Of a DNA stretch of 64,000 nt, positions 35,468 through 49,700 are shown piece by piece. Origin of the DNA: Terebella lapidaria. Lineage: Eukaryota; Annelida; Polychaeta; Terebellida; Terebellidae. A program made the translations under genes and the position numbers. The stretch is from the NCBI GenBank assembly GCA_949152475.1, contig OX424563.1, positions 4,809,001 to 4,873,000 of the forward strand, given 5' to 3'. Under the pieces are notes generated by a model. The model worked only from the letters and a program-made list of their open reading frames with translations, did not search any database and was not told where the DNA came from. Position 1 is the first letter of the stretch. The number at the start of each line of letters is the position of its first letter.

Positions 35468-36190
35468 CTGTCAAGAAGACTTTTTCTACTATCGTAATAA
35501 TTTTTATGGATGCGTTGATGAGTAAACACAAACTGATAATTACAAATACATGTTTTGTCCGATGATAACTTTCTTTGGAACACCTTTTTATCAAAATCGA
35601 TTTTCATTTCAAATTAACTGAATATGAATTGCTAACGAATTTCAACGAATGCATCTTTTAAAAGAAATTTCTAACAAAAATTCAATGGCGAAAATATTTT
35701 TTGGAAGACAAGAGGTGGCTCAAAATATGTAGACCCTAGTAATTTATGACGAACTTATGGCGAGTCAATTGCATGCGTCAAACAAACAAACAATACTTAA
35801 CAGAGAAAATGATCGTCAATATGGCTGTCATTTTGAGCACTAAAAGTACTTCTGGAATTATTCATGAGCATCCTTCGGAATTTCAGAAAGGTTCGACTGT
35901 AAACTTCGAAGATGAAACTATAGAAGGTGGACGGATGACGGGCAGACGGACGGACGGAGGACGGACACAACATCGTGACAATGTTATCGGACCCAAGGTC
36001 CTGTAACTTAATAATAATCAGGACATTTTATTCATTTTTGTTTTCGCAAACGACAATTCAATGTACACCGAAATACCTCCATCAGTTTTCTTTATATTTG
36101 ACACTGGTTCCGGAAGAATCTCCCAGTTGCTTACACTGAGATATCTTCACCATGGCGAGACATCATGTATCACAAGAAAACTAGGCATTC
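35468..36190. other. Intergenic
   Basis: No gene. A 'gacggacgg' microsatellite-like run at about 35930-35965 resembles the tail of a short repeat. Confidence 0.4.
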
Positions 36191-36198
36191 AGAACATA

Positions 36199-37504
36199 AT
36201 GACAAAACTAGGTGAGTGTGTTTTCCAGCACACGGGAAAGATCGAGTTTGAATTGGCGGAAGAACATAAGAGAGCACGAGACCGAAGGTCGAGTGCTTTC
36301 TGATGTTCTCCCGCCAGTTCAAACGAGATCTTTCCCGTGTGCTGGAAAACACACGAAACAGGTTTTGTTTTTATCACATGCTATGAATTTATGATTCTGA
36401 AATATTTGGAAACCCAAACCATGTACATTAGAGTGAAATTGTACCAAAGATTGCAAGAACTTCTTACAATCCTTGATTGTACCCAAGGACCCTTGTACTG
36501 AGCAGATCGAAGACCCGTAAACATGTGCGTTGCTAGGAAACAGTATAAACAATGCAGATCACCTGGTCGTCAAATACTTTGTATTATGACGTCACGGTGG
36601 TTGTACGTTTTCTGCATGGTTATATGTTGCTAAGGTTGAATCGCGTGATGTTTCATTGTCACGTCATAGAACACTCGTGATTTCATTGTTCTTTCAAATC
36701 ATGTGAATATGTGAAATGTGAAGCAAAATGTGAAGGAAAAAATAGTGCAAACATGATGTTTCCGGCAAAGGTTATCACACTGTCGGAAATCACTGTGTGT
36801 TCCTACTGTTTGTAGTTTAAGATAAATTCATAGCATGTGATAAAATGACAAAACTAGGTGAGTGTGTTTTCCAGCACGCGGGAAAGATCGAGTTTGAACT
36901 GGCGGAAGAATACAAGAGAGCACGAGACCGAAGGTCGAGTGCTTTCTGGTGTTCTTCCGCCAGTTCAAACGAGATCTTTCCCGTGTGCTGGAAAACACAC
37001 GAAACAGGTTTTGTTTTTATCACATGCTATGAATTTATGATTCTGGAATATTTGGAAACCCAACCCCTGTAAATTAAAGTAAAATTGTACCAAAGATTGC
37101 AAGAACTTCTTACAATCTTTGATTGTACTCAAGGACCCTGAGTGGAAGACCTGTAAACATGTGCGTTGCTAGGAAACAATATAAACAATGCAGATCACCG
37201 GGTCGTCAAATACTTTGTATTATGACGTCACGGTGGTTGTACGTTTTCTAAATGGTTTTATGTTACTAAGGCTGAATCGCGTGATGTTTCATTGTGACGT
37301 CATAGAACACTCGTGCTTTAATTGTTCTTTAAAGGAAAACGCATTCAGTCAAGTGCATGTGAATATGTGAAATGTGAAGCAAAAATGTGAAGAAAAAAAT
37401 AGTGCAAACATGATGTTTCCGGCAAAGGTTATCACACTGTCGGAAATCACTGTGTGTTCCTACTGTTTGTAGTTTAAGATAAATTCATAGCATGTGATAA
37501 AATG
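36199..37504. repeat. Two tandem units (~650 bp) each with a long palindromic foldback
   Basis: Unit 1 starts at 36199 and unit 2 at 36845; a third start appears at 37478-37504. Each unit opens with a palindrome of about 190-220 bp: 'tgtgttttccagcac.cgggaaagatc' on the left arm and 'gatctttcccgtgtgctggaaaacaca' on the right (36215-36355; 36860-37000). In unit 2 the pairing extends outward to 'ataaattcatagcatgtgata' (36822) and 'tatcacatgctatgaatttat' (37018). The rest of each unit is also repeated, including 'gatgtttccggcaaaggttatcacactgtcggaaatcac'-type sequence. All long open frames here merely read across the palindromes. Confidence 0.88.
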
Positions 37505-39171
37505 GTTTATTACTCCGAAGTACCCATGCTTTCAATAACTAAAATTAGCTGTTTGGCCGCTAGCCATTACATTTTACAATGTATTAAGCCATGACCATCT
37601 GAAATTTGTATGTTAGGCCATTTGTATGTTAGGATGTATTTGCAGTATACATGTGTGTCCTATTCACTATCCATAGGTCCGAGATGCGAAGGTGCCAAAT
37701 GCAAAACCATGGTTGTCTTTTTCAAAATTTATGAGCTTTCTATATTTGTCCAATCTATTCATTTAGTTAATATAGTAATATACCAAGACAGGAGGGTGTT
37801 TTATAGTTTAGTTTATTCCAGACTTGTGAAAATACAGTCCATATTTAAATATACAATTATATTTAAGTTGGCGTGTTCATATCTCTTGGAATATTAATTA
37901 CCAGGAGAGGGGTCTGCATGGTGTTACCACAATACAACAGCACAGTCCACAGAATTTCCCAGGAGTTACTGAGATCAAAAGTCGACTCCTTATTTTCTAT
38001 AGTACCTGTCACAGCCCAGGTCTGTGGTAATTTAGCACGAACACAAGGGGAGCATTTGTCATGTACCTCTGACATTGCCTCAAACGTACTAGGAATGGAA
38101 CGTCACCTAATGAAACCTAATGGTTTCTGTGATCTTGCCAATGTTATGATGAATGATAGAGAATATCTATCTTCATGTGGCTAGGATGTTGGTTAGAAAA
38201 AATACTTCTTTGACTACTGTCGTTTCTTGTGGGCAATATCGTTTTGACATACATGTCAGAGGGCGGGCTACTTTCAATACCTCTAATCTGGGCATGTAGG
38301 TCCGTCGGTACAATATGCAACATCCAGAGAATAGCTATAATGCACTGACCATTATGCATGATCAATTTATACATTGTCATCCAGCACAAGGTGTTATTGT
38401 CTGAAGCGTTTATTTAAATCTTACAGGTTGTGATTCAAGCTCAACTCATTATCTCACAAACGTTCATATCTGAAAGTGTATATATTGCCACAGAAACTTC
38501 AGTCATCTCAATAATTATTCATATGCCAAACACATGGGAATCTGAACTAGTGCTGTTGAACAAGTCACTAAATTGCATTTGGTAAATCACATGAAAGACG
38601 GAATACCATGATGCTTACCTTGTTACCATTGCATTTCACAACTGTCATGAATTGTCGGTCTTTCATTAGTTGTAAAGTGATGTATGTAAGTATCAATTTC
38701 CATTTCGTATACCATGATTGAGGTGTCTTCAATTACTGAGAACACAATCAGGACATTTTTTGGTCTTGTGATTGTGACAACTTGTCTATATATTTTAGAG
38801 CTATCCTCTGTGTGTGACCGTGACCTTACAGTGTATTTCCTCGGAGCTATTTTTTTCCATTGTCATTTGCAAATCGATTCTCAGGATGGGAGTTGTCAAT
38901 ATTATCTGAAGTGATTATTTGTGGAATACCTTCCGTTATTGTAGTAATCATGAATAAATTGAAATACCTTCATAAGACTGAGGTCAATCTTTGATGTCAG
39001 TTTATCAGAACGATATCAAGAGAGGGCTCGTAAAGTTATGGCGGTACAAATAAGCAACCTGTTGAATCAGTAAAATGATGATCTACTCGATGATATCAAT
39101 GTAGCTGAGTGTGAGATCTGGTGCTCCAGAAGAGTGATTTATATGGATTGGAATTTATGCTAATGGTTTAT
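37505..39171. repeat. Left member of an old ~2 kb duplication
   Basis: It is collinear with 43368-46400: 'acccatgctttca.taactaaaattagctgtt' (37526 and 43385), 'catggtgttaccaca.tacaa' with 'gatcaaaagtc.actccttatt.tctatagtacctgtcacagccca' (37917-38020 and 44277-44380), and 'gtgacaacttgtctatata' near 38775 with similar blocks near 45240 and 45770. Many substitutions and indels, no coding capacity. Confidence 0.7.
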
Positions 39172-41490
39172 GTAAATCATGTTATTTATCAAATCAATTT
39201 GTACAATATGTTGTACATTGGTAATCACGTAGTATCTCCAAATGGCGGATCCTTGTTCCATTTGAATCATATCACTCATTGTTTCAATAATTGGAATGAC
39301 ATCGTTGTGTGCTTTCGTAATTTATTTCCGTTTCGTCATCAGTTACGGAATAAATGACCATGAAACAACAAGACCATTGCTCATCTGTCATTGTGTGGAG
39401 AGAAGTGGAATGTGCAATCCTTTGTAAAATGAATCTATCATAAAAAAGTGAAATAGGTTTTTCTCCTTTCTCGAGTGACTCATTCATTCCCAACCACAAA
39501 CTTACGTTTATCAAAAGTGGGTATTGAATGTTCAAAACAAAACAAGTCCGATGGGATGATACATATAGTTGATAATTCTACATAAGCTTGCTACTCAGTT
39601 GTCACACGCAATGATGTTTGACAATGATAATATTATGATAAAGATAATGATAACATATTCCACAGCCATGTCATCCGCAAATAGCTTCGATTCAAATCAA
39701 CGGATCGATTTGAAGTTGTGTTTCCATCTGGCAATAACCAATGTTGTTGCGCCGAATATCAGTCTCATCTCTGAAATTCTCTAAAATATACATCAGCGGG
39801 TGTAGTAATGATATGGGAGGTTTCAGCATTTCCACCTGAATCAAATTATGCTGGCAGTTGGATCTATGGGAGACCCACTGCAACATAATGGCAGGCTTAT
39901 TATAGTTGGCTTATCATTTACCATTTTCTTATCATTTTGCTTAACATTTACGATGCATGAATGTATAGTATACATGAACATTCATAAAACAACATAAAAG
40001 TCCATAAACTCTTCTGTAATTTAGCTCTTCAGTACATCCACAATAGTAGACGGCAACGTTGTGTCATTGTACATTCGTGTATTTATAAGAATATTTATAG
40101 ACCACTATGATGACGTGTGACATTATAAGCTACGTACGTAATCGAATATCCACATTTTTTTCCAAAAAGGTACACTCCGAAAAATTTACGTGTATGCCTT
40201 AAATACCTTGGAAAGATATTCTAACATCTTGGAAGAAATAGCAGAACGTTTCAAAACTGAATGAGAAACAAGCAGGCAACACAGTCACCAAAGGATTTGT
40301 CACAGTTTTGTTTTCTGTTTGTGTTTTGTTGTAAATCATGTTATTTATCAAATCAATTTGTACAATATGTTGTACATTGGTAATCACGTAGTATCTCCAA
40401 ATGGCGGATCCTTGTTCCATTTGAATCATATCACTCATTGTTTCAATAATTGGAATGACATCGTTGTGTGCTTTCGTAATTTATTTCCGTTTCGTCATCA
40501 GTTACGGAATAAATGACCATGAAACAACAAGACCATTGCTCATCTGTCATTGTGTGGAGAGAAGTGGAATGTGCAATCCTTTGTAAAATGAATCTATCAT
40601 AAAAAAAGTGAAATAGGTTTTTCTCCTTTCTCGAGTGACTCATTCATTCCCAACCACAAACTTACGTTTATCAAAAGTGGGTATTGAATGTTCAAAACAA
40701 AACAAGTCCGATGGGATGATACATATAGTTGATAATTCTACATAAGCTTGCTACTCAGTTGTCACACGCAATGATGTTTGACAATGATAATATTATGATA
40801 AAGATAATGATAACATATTCCACAGCCATGTCATCCGCAAATAGCTTCGATTCAAATCAACGGATCGATTTGAAGTTGTGTTTCCATCTGGCAATAACCA
40901 ATGTTGTTGCGCCGAATATCAGTCTCATCTCTGAAATTCTCTAAAATATACATCAGCGGGTGTAGTAATGATATGGGAGGTTTCAGCATTTCCACCTGAA
41001 TCAAATTATGCTGGCAGTTGGATCTATGGGAGACCCACTGCAACATAATGGCAGGCTTATTATAGTTGGCTTATCATTTACCATTTTCTTATCATTTTGC
41101 TTAACATTTACGATGCATGAATGTATAGTATACATGAACATTCATAAAACAACATAAAAGTCCATAAACTCTTCTGTAATTTAGCTCTTCAGTACATCCA
41201 CAATAGTAGACGGCAACGTTGTGTCATTGTACATTCGTGTATTTATAAGAATATTTATAGACCACTATGATGACGTGTGACATTATAAGCTACGTACGTA
41301 ATCGAATATCCACATTTTTTTCCAAAAAGGTACACTCCGAAAAATTTACGTGTATGCCTTAAATACCTTGGAAAGATATTCTAACATCTTGGAAGAAATA
41401 GCAGAACGTTTCAAAACTGAATGAGAAACAAGCAGGCAACACAGTCACCAAAGGATTTGTCACAGTTTTGTTTTCTGTTTGTGTTTTGTT
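39172..41490. repeat. Nearly perfect 1.16 kb tandem duplication
   Basis: 39172-40330 and 40331-41490 are the same sequence, starting 'gtaaatcatgttatttatc' and ending 'ttctgtttgtgttttgtt'. By eye the only difference is one A in a homopolymer near 40600. No gene is contained; the open frames in it appear twice for that reason. Either the event is very recent or it is an assembly artefact. Part of the left edge (about 39240-39490) also matches the diverged 46370-46560. Confidence 0.95.
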
Positions 41491-42837
41491 GGCAAGCATA
41501 GCACTTGTAAAAGCTATATTATGGCATGATAGCATAAGTGGGATAATTTGCGTGTTTCAAACATATATTTCAATGCATATGATTATTTATATATGCAATC
41601 AAAAGCATGAATAAATAAAACTACCACTCAAGATATGACCAGTGAGGTAGCTAACTTGCAGAATTAATTACATGTTATATACATCAGTCAAAGAAAACAA
41701 ACCTGCGAAAAAGCACGAAGGAGAGTCAACACTTACTCCCCAAAGTAGAACATCCATGAGATGTGGTCACTTTATTGAAAATAATGGAACTTGATATAAA
41801 TTGGGCCAGCTTCAAGATGAATACGCATTAACAGTCCAGTAACATCATATCCACAAAACAGCCTCCAGCTAATGGACTTCTCCAATAATGCAAATACGAC
41901 ACGGTGCATCATATTCCTTATTTTAGTGCACATTATCACACATAATTATTTCAGAAATTCAAGAAGTTGTATTGATGTTGATAAAGTTTAATCATCTATG
42001 GCGTTTGTATATCACGCATTATATCTGTAAAAAATCTGTAATGATCAGGTGACAGGGTATTTGTACACCTTCATTTATTCCATATCAAATGATGAAAACT
42101 GATAGTTTGCAAAATATCACACATCATAGCAAAGATGAAAATTCTTTTCAAGTATGAGACAAACCGTGTATGCAAACATAAGCATTGTATAAATCCATAT
42201 CGGATTCCATGGAACATGGGAAACCCTCTTTTCGGATGCAGCTCGAGTATCGGAATGTACAAAATCTCGAATGCCAATGGAAAACCTCACCGAGCTGCTT
42301 CGACATTGGTAGACTTGTTGCAGCAAATGATATATTCTATCCCTGGGTGTCAGAAAATCCGTGTCAGGTCTGTAACATTATATAATTTTCTGTCAACATC
42401 TTGTTGTGATTATAATCGATAATCGACAAAGATACTGTTGTGCGAAACATTCGTTGGTTGTGATATTCAGAAATATCTTAATCTTAAATATACATAGCAC
42501 ACACGCACAAATAATTAGATTTGAATTGTGTGGCAAAAAAATTGATGGTTGTATGAAAAGTACATATATCTTTTTATTTTTTAAAGTAACAACTATAATC
42601 ACCACAGCAATAAAATGTTACTTGTTCTAAAAATTTAACATTATAAATTATGATCTATGCATATTCTCCCACTTAGTTATGGATAGTTTGTCCACTGAGC
42701 TCGTTGGACTGTAAGACGATAACAAGACTTTGCATCCTTCTCCACACAATGAGATCCTACAGATCCACCCTACAAATCCAAGGATAGGCCTACCTCTTCG
42801 TCTCCATTACATACCCATCATGTTATTGATGTACAAA
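41491..42837. other. Intergenic, nothing recognised
   Basis: AT-rich, only short open frames, no clear element end. Confidence 0.4.
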
Positions 42838-43292
42838 AAACGAATGAAAGCCCAGAGGATTAACATATTAGCCCCAAAGCTTTCTCCAAAAGTCAATAAT
42901 GCATGCTGTGGTCATTCCAAGTCTGGCTCAGAATTCGATTGATGTGCCAGCTATGAAGAGGACACCCACACCAGGGCTGCAAACCACATGAACAGGATGT
43001 ATTGTCGCCCACTACGAACAATAGCACACAAGAATTCTGAAAGGCACATGTGATCGACCTGAGTCCCAGACTCCCGGTGTGTGTTTAATACATAAGACTC
43101 GACTCCTATTTAAACATCGATGGCCAGTACATTGGCGCAAATGAGCGTTAATTATGTTATTTTGATTATATGGTGTATAGGGAAGTATACATTAATCACA
43201 TGATCACGCTTCGAAAAAGCACTTTGAGAATGTTGGAAAGCGCTATATAGAAACTTACAATTATTATATATTAATTAATTATTATTATGATC
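42838..43292 (+). repeat. Dispersed repeat, copy 2, with a SINE/LINE-like 3' tail
   Basis: 42838-43185 is the partner of 30695-31030. Just after it, 43205-43292 reads 'aaaaagcactttgag' then 'gaaagcgctatatagaa' and an A/T-only 'attattat' tail. This 'gcgcta.ata.a' plus ATT-rich ending is a common 3' end of SINEs and L2/CR1-type LINEs, suggesting the family is retroposed. Confidence 0.6.
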
Positions 43293-43564
43293 AGTAAGTT
43301 AGATGACACCAAACGGCGACTTGAAGACATCATATCGTAAGAAAACAAGGTAATCAGAGCATAAAGGGATTTTTACTCTGAGGTACCCATGCTTTCAGTA
43401 ACTAAAATTAGCTGTTGGCCAATAGTTGTAGTTGTATTTGACAATGACAATATGTAATAACACATAATCATCTAATCGGAGATTATATCTTATATATTTC
43501 TATCCATTGTGCCTTGAGACTGTGCATGAACGGTATATGATGTGATACACCTTCCCTATTGAAT

Positions 43565-44180
43565 AGACGTGGAATCAATACCCAGTATTAAGTATTCCGA
43601 GCAAACAAAACAGGGTCCGTTATCCAATCTCATAATCCGGGGACAGAAAGTCATATCAGGCATACGAAGTGAGAGAAAACAAAAATGACAGGGAAACTCA
43701 TGAACCCCCAAAAATGGCCATTAGGAGGTGAAATCAGGTGTTCCGGAAAGAGTGAGCATTTCCTGCCCCAATAGTGGCACCCGTCATGAATTCCCCAAAA
43801 TTAACATGAAAATAGATCTAGTTGCATGGCAGACATGGATTTGCTGTATTTATCAACCAGATCATGATGACGTCCATATAATTTCTTAAACGCAGCTATA
43901 AGTCTTGGTGAAACATATCCTTGTCGCAGCAGTTTAGAGACTAGCTGGGCACTTCGATAGACAAAGTCCTCATATTTGCAACTAGCTCTGGAATAGCGTA
44001 TAAGTTGAGAAACAAACACACCATATGCCGGTGACATAGGAATGTTGCTGCTTAGAAAAGGGAAATTGACTATGGAAAAATTGAAATCATCACGTTTGTC
44101 ATATAATCTAGTTGACAGGTTAGAATCATTATCAATCTCCAACCTCAGGTCTAGATAGTTGGAAAAATTAGCGGAGTCTG
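43565..44180 (-). mobile_element. Penelope-like element copy B, 5'-truncated
   Basis: It aligns with 10389-10499 followed directly by 18139-18650, without the BEL insertion. It encodes only the last ~113 residues of the protein, including '[22 protein letters not shown]' type sequence (frame open through the point where copy A is shifted). The 5' break after 'gcggagtctg' (about 44180) is abrupt, typical of incomplete reverse transcription. It lies within the right member of the old duplication. Confidence 0.85.
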
Positions 44181-44229
44181 CTGATGCATGTTATTTGTAG
44201 ATTACATGGGTGTCCTCCATACGTAGATG

Positions 44230-46700
44230 AAGAAGTGTTTCATAACACGTCATAATAATTATCAGGAGAGGGGTTGCATGGTGTTACCACAGTACAAACG
44301 CACAGTCTACAGAATTTCCCTGTAGTGACTGAGATCAAAAGTCAACTCCTTATTGTCTATAGTACCTGTCACAGCCCAAGTCTCAGCAAGAATATTAGGG
44401 GAACCTTGCTTGATTCCAAGCAAAGGGGAACATATTGGTTTGATGTGATCTCACCAATGTCACGATAATTGACAAGAGTATATATATTCATGTACATGTA
44501 GTGGGTGAACAAAATACATGTGGCTCTTGTGTTCTTGTATGCAATATCCTTCTGACATATACCTTTCGTGATCTGTCAGATGGCCGACTGATTTCCAAAG
44601 CGATCATGACCTTGACATGCAGGTATTTCACCAGTCCATGCAACCTCTACAGAATAACTTAATATAAGCTGATTCCATGGCTGTCAGCGGTAATAGGTTG
44701 ATACATACATTGATATAAAACCATTGCCTATAACCAGTGCAGTGTATACATTTTCATCCGTCATAAATTACATTTTCTCGTGAGTTCGTGAATCTGAATA
44801 CGGTTCAAACCCAATTAATAGACTGTTTTTTCAGGGACTCTCGCCAAATATTTTTTTTAAGTTTTAAGTCTTTTTTTTTATTTTTTAAAAGTATTTTAAG
44901 TCTGAAAACGTAGCATTTCTGGACCAATCAGTATCGTGTGGCTATTTATTCAGTTTCTTATGTACATAGTTTCTTATGGTAAATGCGAACGTGTATTACC
45001 TCAAGCAAGACCTTGCGTATGCAACTGAAGGCACTTTCGAAAAATCCAACAATACATTAATTCAACATATTTAGTGTTGGAAAATTTGTTAGTGAACCAC
45101 ATTTGGTTGAATTACACAAAAAAAAACACCGGGGTGCTTCTGTAATTAATGAATACAATTCACTACTTCCCTAATCGCCTTTTCGTCGATTTTATTATTT
45201 TCTGCAGTCTCATTTGCTTGGAATGTGATTGGATTGCATCTGACAACTTGTCTATATAATTCAAATGATCCACTTGAATTTGGCATGTTTCTGATGATAT
45301 TTTTTTTCATTTTCTCGTGCACGTCGATTAGGCTTATCTGGGATATTCCAATAATTTTATTCTTTTCTCTGGCACGTAGATCATCACAATATATGTCAAT
45401 ATCACTCACACTGATTATCTGTGAAATACCCACCAGTTAATGGATATCTTAAATCAAACCAAAATTAATACCCTATGACAGCTGACATTTTATGTCAGTT
45501 TCCCAAAATGATATCGAACCGTTGCTTAACATTACACGTCGACAGTAAGGTTACTGGATTCACCCGGAATTACAGTGAAACTGAACAATTTTTTTATCAC
45601 CAAAGCTCTAATGCTGGCATTTACGCACCAATTGTCGTGTGTCACAGTTAGCGGCATTTTCGTGGGGGTTTTGTTTGTGATTCGTTGATGTCTGTAATTT
45701 CTGATAAGTTCAACACACATTCAGGATATTTATTTAGTCTATTATGATTGGATTATACCTGACAACTCCCGTCTATATAATTCAAATGGTCCCCTGGAAA
45801 TCCGCATATATGTCCTTGGTGGTATTCTGGGCATTGTCTCTTGCCTTTCGATTATCTGGAGTGACATGCCAATATTATTCCCACTGATTATTTGTGGAAT
45901 ACCTGCCAATAAATGTGGATATCATAAACTTAACCAGATACTCTATGAAAGCTGATGTCAATACTTGATGTCAGTTCCATGGAATGAAATAGATCCATTG
46001 CTCGGACATCACGTGTAAAATCAAGAGAAAAAATATTTGATACACTCGATATTACATTGGAAAAGATATAACTTTTCACATTTTTTTTCACCACAGCTCT
46101 GATGATGGCAGTTACGTGTCAATGTTGTTATTTCCATGTACACTTACTTTCGTCATTTTCTCATCCATGAAAATCACCATTGCATTATAATTAATGGCCA
46201 TTTTGATGAGGAAAGGGTTAGGGGTGGGGTGGAGGTTCACAAGATTATCTCATTGTGGTACGTGTGGCCTAACAGGGATGACATATCAACATCACATTCA
46301 AAATGAAGTGGATATAAAAAACCAAATATTATCTTCAACGTCAGTGCCGTCATCCATTTGAGACTTTTTGCTACCGTTTCAGTCATGCTTCCAATAATGG
46401 ATCTAACATTGTCACGTGCTCGCGTGATTTATTTCCATTTAATCGTCAATTACAAAATAAATAACCATTAAACGCAGAATCATTGCCGATTTATCAGTGT
46501 GTGGAATAAAGTGGATTAGTGTTTCCTCTCTTTCGCTTGAAACTAATTAATCTCTGCAACTGGACTTTCATCGAGACAGGACTTTCAACGAGACAAAACA
46601 GTTCCACACACAATGTGTTTATCATTAAGATATTTCCCATCTGAGTTGGAATATGCTGGCGATAAAGAATGGCACATTTTATACGTATGTTTAGTTTGAA
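44230..46700. repeat. Right member of the old duplication, with internal tandem units
   Basis: 44260-44400 matches 37900-38040; 46370-46560 matches 39285-39430 ('caataat.ga', 'tgatttatttcc.tt', 'aataaa..accat.aaac', 'gtgtgga'). In between, two diverged units of about 530 bp (about 45200-45720 and 45745-46150) share 'gattggat..' , 'ctatataattcaaatg.tcc', 'actgattat.tgtg.aatacc' and 'accacagctctgatgatggcagttacg'-like blocks. Poly-T rich interior. No gene. Confidence 0.65.
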
Positions 46701-49700
46701 ATCACCCATAGTTCCACACCGAAGGGAATATCCAATCCATCTGTTTCTTCCATATGCACATTGTCATTAAACAATCAAACACTCAAATGGATTTCACATT
46801 TTAGCCCCTCTGAGTGGGTCCTTACAAGAGCTTGCCCTTGACTTTATCATTTGTGTTTAAATCGCAATTTTCAACATATAATCACGTGTCATTCGCAAAA
46901 CAATTTTATTGATTGTTGATTCGATGTCTGGCGGCCATGGTGAAATAAGGGGTTGATCAATAATACATATTTCACCAACTTTTGGCAGGTGAATAAAGCC
47001 AAGGACTATTGATCAATTGATTTTACTTACCGGGTGTTTAGGATCATACCATACTTCTTACCATAGAAAGATGGCGGCATGAGATATGTGATATCCACTG
47101 AAAATGAATCAAAACTTTTGTATCGAATATTGAGTGTTTTATTGAATGTGCTAGTTATTAGGCCTATCACTAACTGTTGTGTTGCTTGATTACGGCCCAA
47201 CACGACTTTCTCCAAATAGCGACCATATGGTTCAGGGATCCCATAGTTGATGAGAAAGAGAAAATCTGATGAAATCTATCTGATGAGAAGCGAAATTTGA
47301 AAATTGATAATTAACTTCGTACAGTGTAATTTGTGTGTCTAAATACTTTTAATATTTATCTTATCTTTGTTCGGATTATCTGATATTCTGTTCATGAAAT
47401 GGTCGCATGACAATGATATATTTTGCATGGTCCTATTCACAATCCATCGAATATTTTGAATTATATTTTCAAAATTTTCTCCAAAATAGGCCAGCCAATA
47501 GCAATGACTTAGATTATTCAGTGCGTGGTCGTGAGCACGAGCTAGCACGGTGTGTAATCAAGCCAGTCTCAGGTGGCGCTAGTCTTAGGTCAGTCGTTCA
47601 ATCAATGCTCCAACTCTCTAGGGATGAATGGTTGGAATGCTAAATGAGGAGCGGACCAACATAGCTCGCGGATTTGGGTAGATTAGCAGGAATGTCATTT
47701 GATGCCAGTAACAAGTCGTGTTTACCCGCAATATCCCCGAGGCATTGAGCATATCACCAGTTACTGCTAAGGCCCAAGCAACAAACATTTTGGAACCTCA
47801 TGACTGATTCAAACAACTCTTGAGATTGGTAATTTTGATATTCATATTGTAAATATAACACCGAATAGTTACTTTTACTGCTGTCCCTACTTCTATCGAA
47901 TTAACCTAAAATTGCCCAGTATACTGCTGTGACGTATGATAGTTGTAGTTGTGGTGGAGCGAACACGTGTCAGAGGTAGCAGGTGTCGGTGACCTGTGTT
48001 CACACCAAACCGTCCATCAAAAAACTAGTCAATATATTTTCAATAATTCATTAGCACTAAAATTTAGAATTTTGATTAGCTTCGCGACAGGTGCACCATA
48101 CATTATACTATACATTACTATGTGGTATATAGGGAATAGGTATGTTGTATACGAGACACACTTAATGTATATGATTATAGCCATAAGTCGTGTCGTACAT
48201 ACGATATAGGCCTAGCCCTATAATTCATAGGCCCATACTAGTAATGTAAACGGCATGAAATTATACAAAATAGCCATAAGCCGTGCGTACGAGATATATA
48301 GGGCCGTTTATCATTGGAGGTTCATTTCCGATAACAATTTTGATAAATACATGTATGCCAAAACTTACCTTTGATCATTGACTAGAGCATTTTTCCTTAT
48401 TTGGTGTTTCCATTGAATAATATCTCCCGATTTTGGTAAATTCTAAGATTTTCCTCTTTCACCAAAGGATGACATAGTACACTATTTGTTTCAGGCATGA
48501 AGATAATTCGGCTTGAATTCGCTCGAAAGGCCCGAATTGCAAATCAGAAAGCTGCAACATACCCAAAATTAACTCATGAATACCGAGCACCTCAGATTAG
48601 ATGTAATCAAACATTATGAAGTCATATATGGAGATTTTTGATGACCTGAATGTGACCTCAGATGAACTGGAGTGCCTAAACCCAGAGGTTTGTCCACCTA
48701 AATTTTGTAATTTATCCCAATATCATATAGCTCAGGTAAATCATAGCATATATTATGGAAAGTGCATCATATTCGATGCATCTTATTGACACCTTGAACT
48801 TGATTTGATAGGAGCTTGAGCGTGATGTCTCCATGAATGCGTGTATGTTAGGCAAAGGGAACAGAAGACACGGCAGGACTTATTTATAATTTTTTTACCA
48901 CCAAATCTATCTAATAGTACCGTTTTCGCTAAAACTCTCGAAGATTATTCAGGTTTTGACGTGAATAGAAAAGTTATTCATGGGTCATTTTTGTGACATC
49001 GAAATTGACCTCAGATGTCTTTGAGTGCTCGAATTCTAAGCTCTGAAAGATAGAGTTGAATGCATTCAGCTTGTTTATGGCAACATTGACCTTACACCGA
49101 CTTGTGTGTGTAAACTCAATATTATGCCTGCCTAAAAATGTGTGAATGGGTCATTAGACACAAAACTCATTGAAAAGAAAACTTAGGATAATTTTCATAA
49201 TTAGGAAACTTCAATCTGAACTGCCGGTAAGATGCTGCAACCTCGGCGATATGTTTTTATGAGTCTAGAACACATAGAAATAGAGCGATAGGCCAACAGA
49301 ATTGGGACGGAAGGGAACGAAAAACATTTAATTTACCAAGGCCTTACAAGTATTCTCAGAGATTTCCCTGAATGAATATTAAACCGGCAACTCCACAATT
49401 TATTACCAAAGAACATATTCACATCGAAAAAATGCGGTGTGACAATTGACAATACCATCAATCGTCAAGATGAAATAATTTCTGAAAATATGAAAAAAAA
49501 AACACATTTACAGATTTTTTTTCTTTTGAAAAACGTTACAATGTGTATAATCTCGTCACTCGTTTAGAATTAAGATTGGTGGGTAATACATGTAGTCACA
49601 TCTGAAACATAATTATATTGAATGGTGTAGTGTTCCACAATCATATTGTAAAAATGCGGCACTAGACGGATGCAAGCATACAATCATAACGTCAAGAAAT

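Noticed and set aside
36199-37072. Several overlapping open frames of 60-80 codons on both strands
   Set aside because: They read across a palindrome, so both strands look open; peptides are mirror products of the same repeat, not genes.
39121-41046. Repeated pairs of identical small open frames
   Set aside because: They appear twice only because of the 1.16 kb tandem duplication and have no family motif.
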